A DNA stretch of 16,586 nucleotides, taken from Bacteroidales bacterium. Lineage in GTDB: Bacteria; Bacteroidota; Bacteroidia; Bacteroidales; UBA932. Positions within the stretch are counted from its first letter, which is position 1, and each line of letters begins with the position of its first letter. The notes under the pieces were generated by a model. That model had not been told where the DNA came from and did no database searches. It saw nothing but the letters and a program-made list of their open reading frames with translations. A program made the position numbers and the translations under genes. The stretch is from the NCBI GenBank assembly GCA_016303175.1, contig JAEDMF010000020.1:1-16586 (forward strand), written 5' to 3'. Positions 14,470-16,586 of the stretch are shown one piece after another.

Positions 14470-16535
14470 TAGAATCTCTCTCTGTTATCCACACTGCCTG
14501 TCTGCTCAAGCATTACAGGTACTATCATCTGGGATTCATACTGCACCTTCTGGGCTGCCTGAGCTTTGGCATCCTCCTCCGTGAAGTGACTGCCTGCAGT
14601 CCTTTCTTTCACTTGAAGAACATAAACACCCCTGCTGCCTTTCACGGGACCGGCTATCTTACCCTGCTCGGCAGAAGAAGCGGCACCTATGAAAGCAGGC
14701 TCATACTCTCCGCCCATAGCTGCAAAGCTGACGTTCTCTGCTGTATAAGGAGTCTGGTCAAGAGCGGCTCCAACTTCTTCCATTGTAGTGCAACCTTCTA
14801 TCTTTGAGGCAACTTCGGCAGCAACTTTGTCTGCAAGTTTCTGTGAATAAAGAATGGACTCTATACCAGCCTTAACCTCCTCAACCTTCTTGTATCCCTC
14901 CTTGTGGCTCTCTTTCACGCCTACTACGAAGAGGTAGTTCTGGTTTACGGTAATGACATTGCTGACCTCACCCTTTTTAGCCTCGAAAGCCCAGCGAGTC
15001 ACTTCTTTTGCACGGGATACGGAAGCGTAATTTGAGGTTCCCTCATTGATGTTCATAGGACGAAGATACACTCCCTGCTCCTTGGCTGCTGCTTCGAGCT
15101 TTTCGAGTTTGCCGGCAGCTGAACTGGCAAGCTCGTTAGCCTTTGAATAGAACTTGTTCATCGTAGCCTTTGAAGGAACTGCCGTTTTCTTGAGGAAGGC
15201 AACCTGCTTGCGGGTAGCCACGTCAACCCTCTCGGTAACAAGGACAACATGAACTCCATAACGAGTGTTGAGTATGAAAGGCTTGTTGACTGCGGCCTCG
15301 AGCACACTCTCCATACCGGGAATCATATTGCTCTGGTTCATCCATCCGAGGTCACCGGGCTGAGCCACGTTGGGATTGTGATCGTAAGAATACTCTATTG
15401 CGAGAGAAGTGAAATCAGAAGGATTCTTCCTCAATTGTGAGAGAACAACGTTTGCAAGAGAATCACTGTCCACGAGAATATGACGTACGAACACGCGCTC
15501 GGGCAGAGACTTGGTATCGACCACCTTAACTGCATAATAGCTCTCATCTGCCTTGATTATAGGAGATACTCCTTTCTTGCCGCTGAATACGAAGTCGTCT
15601 ATTTCAGGGCTGATGCTGCGAAGTTCACCTTCCTTATAATAATAGTTGGCAAGAGCCTGATCCGAATTGCGCATCAAAAAGTTCTTTACATTGGAGGCGC
15701 CGGCAAATTCGTCATATACTTCCTCGAGAGCCTCCTCGGCAGCGGAAAAGTCATCTTCAGAGGGTTCTACTTCAAAGAGGGCATAAACGATGTCGCGATT
15801 GGCCTTCTGCTTATACTCCTCCTTGTGGCTGGAGTAATACTTTTTGATTTCAGAAGACGACACGGTGATTGTAGAATCCTTCTGAAAGGGGAAATTGACC
15901 GTCACAGCCTCCACCGTGCTGGTGGTATTGTTCTCCAAAAGGGTGTTCTGCATGGTCACGTTGTTGAAAAGAGAACTTGCAGTGAACAGCGATGCGTATT
16001 TTGCATAATACTGCTGAACGGCCACCTGATGCTGGAGATAATCCCAATACAGACGGCTGTTGCCGCTCTGATCCTCGTCAATGCCGCTGGTGAACGCTTG
16101 TACAGCTTCTATGTTCACATTGCCTGCGAAAACGGGGCTGTACTGCATTACGGGAGAATCCAACTCTCCTGTAGTAAGGGCGAAAATCTCGTCTTTACCA
16201 ACTTCTATACCCGCTGCAGAGGCATTTTTCAGAAAAAGATTCTGGTCCACGAAATGCTGCCAGGATGCCTGACGAATCTGTTGCTGACCCTGCTCTGAAG
16301 AAGCCTGATTGCCGGATACGAGCTCAGCTATCCTTGTCTGATACTCTACCTGCTCCTGGAAATCCTTGTAAGGAATTTTCTTGCCGTCAATCTTGCCTAC
16401 AGCATATTTCGATGATGTGGAATTGAGAGCCGAAGAAAGTGAGTTGAAATCAACTATGAAAGAAAGGAGAGCCAAAGCTATCAGCACAGTGATAAGCACT
16501 CCGAATTTTACGCGTATTGTTTCAAGAACCGCCAT
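14466..16535 (-). CDS. PpiD/SurA-like peptidylprolyl isomerase, membrane anchored
   Basis: The 689-residue product has one N-terminal membrane anchor (about 11-29, FGVLITVLIALALLSFIVDF), so the rest faces the periplasm. A SurA_N-like chaperone region follows (about 40-240). The parvulin domain is at 349-436, with RVFVRHILVDSD at its start, PGDLGWMNQSNMIPGMES in the middle and NTRYGVHVVLVTER at its end. A second, more degenerate isomerase-like segment lies towards the C-terminus (about 500-670). This is the PpiD-type folding factor of Bacteroidetes, expected to assist outer-membrane and secreted proteins. The length fits the group (about 700). I use 'PpiD-like' because the similarity is by architecture. 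No -7 box lies in the 51 nt upstream, so it is probably read from a promoter beyond the window. Confidence 0.9.
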   Translation of the reverse strand: MAVLETIRVKFGVLITVLIALALLSFIVDFNSLSSALNSTSSKYAVGKIDGKKIPYKDFQEQVEYQTRIAELVSGNQASSEQGQQQIRQASWQHFVDQNLFLKNASAAGIEVGKDEIFALTTGELDSPVMQYSPVFAGNVNIEAVQAFTSGIDEDQSGNSRLYWDYLQHQVAVQQYYAKYASLFTASSLFNNVTMQNTLLENNTTSTVEAVTVNFPFQKDSTITVSSSEIKKYYSSHKEEYKQKANRDIVYALFEVEPSEDDFSAAEEALEEVYDEFAGASNVKNFLMRNSDQALANYYYKEGELRSISPEIDDFVFSGKKGVSPIIKADESYYAVKVVDTKSLPERVFVRHILVDSDSLANVVLSQLRKNPSDFTSLAIEYSYDHNPNVAQPGDLGWMNQSNMIPGMESVLEAAVNKPFILNTRYGVHVVLVTERVDVATRKQVAFLKKTAVPSKATMNKFYSKANELASSAAGKLEKLEAAAKEQGVYLRPMNINEGTSNYASVSRAKEVTRWAFEAKKGEVSNVITVNQNYLFVVGVKESHKEGYKKVEEVKAGIESILYSQKLADKVAAEVASKIEGCTTMEEVGAALDQTPYTAENVSFAAMGGEYEPAFIGAASSAEQGKIAGPVKGSRGVYVLQVKERTAGSHFTEEDAKAQAAQKVQYESQMIVPVMLEQTGSVDNRERFY

Positions 16536-16586
16536 ATTTTTGTTTTTTTAATTCCTTCGTTTCCTTCTTTGCCTCCATACGTCCTT
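16536..16586 (-). other. Upstream flank of the PpiD-like gene; possible end of a partial gene
   Basis: On the minus strand one frame reads KDVWRQRRKRRN then stop TAA (16546-16548), about 10 nt before the PpiD-like ATG. This could be the basic tail of an upstream co-directional gene cut by the window edge. AAGGA lies too far from the ATG (about 17 nt) for a good ribosome site. The stretch is too short to identify. Confidence 0.25.

Noticed and set aside
15480..16298. Plus-strand open frame (272 codons) opposite the PpiD-like gene
   Set aside because: Antisense to a well-supported gene, no family resemblance and no promoter match.
1..16586. Defence, CRISPR, toxin-antitoxin, prophage or insertion-sequence content
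   Set aside because: Every sizeable gene belongs to a housekeeping or Bacteroidetes-typical family; no spaced direct-repeat array, transposase, integrase or terminal inverted repeats were seen.

Overview
The window is ordinary chromosomal DNA from a member of the Bacteroidota, most likely order Bacteroidales; the genus cannot be resolved from sequence alone. The evidence is threefold. Promoters have the Bacteroidetes form (TAnnTTTG -7 box, and at rplC also a TTG element 19 nt upstream). Most starts lack a Shine-Dalgarno sequence. Several proteins are lineage-typical: a DUF4270 lipoprotein, a one-domain glycogen-synthase-like protein, a thioredoxin-fold lipoprotein and a long PpiD-like isomerase. 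I found no tRNA, rRNA, CRISPR array, transposase or phage gene.

Layout. Positions 71-2661 (+) hold a truncated GT5-like protein translationally coupled to the DUF4270 lipoprotein. A -7 box at the extreme left edge points out of the window, as expected for a divergent neighbour. A strong hairpin (2712-2747) separates this pair from a minus-strand run with acpP (2764-3009), uvrC (3076-4860) and a thioredoxin-like lipoprotein (4881-5690). Next, also on the minus strand, is a ribosomal protein unit transcribed as rplC-rplD-rplW-rplB-rpsS-rplV-rpsC (9651 down to 5781). It has its own promoter, a leader hairpin and an intrinsic terminator. Upstream of it are lysA and lysC (lysine biosynthesis, overlapping TGATG) and ychF. 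A divergent intergenic region at 13491-13587 separates ychF from an endonuclease/exonuclease/phosphatase-family gene (+), whose stop codon overlaps that of the convergent ppiD-like gene (14466-16535, -).

How the genes work together. Ribosomal proteins uL3, uL4, uL23, uL2, uS19, uL22 and uS3 are made from one message, and YchF acts on ribosomes. LysC and LysA are the first and last enzymes of the diaminopimelate/lysine route. AcpP carries fatty-acyl chains. UvrC performs excision repair. The thioredoxin-like lipoprotein and the PpiD-like protein belong to envelope redox and folding functions.

No gene cluster looks like a new defence or mobile system. The most notable observations are: the S10-type ribosomal operon reduced to seven genes, without rpsJ at the front or rplP-rpmC-rpsQ behind, yet with complete signals at both ends; strong Shine-Dalgarno sequences at only rplD and rplW; a hairpin at the predicted 5' end of the ribosomal message; and a GT5-like protein that lacks both catalytic signatures and the second half of the enzyme.
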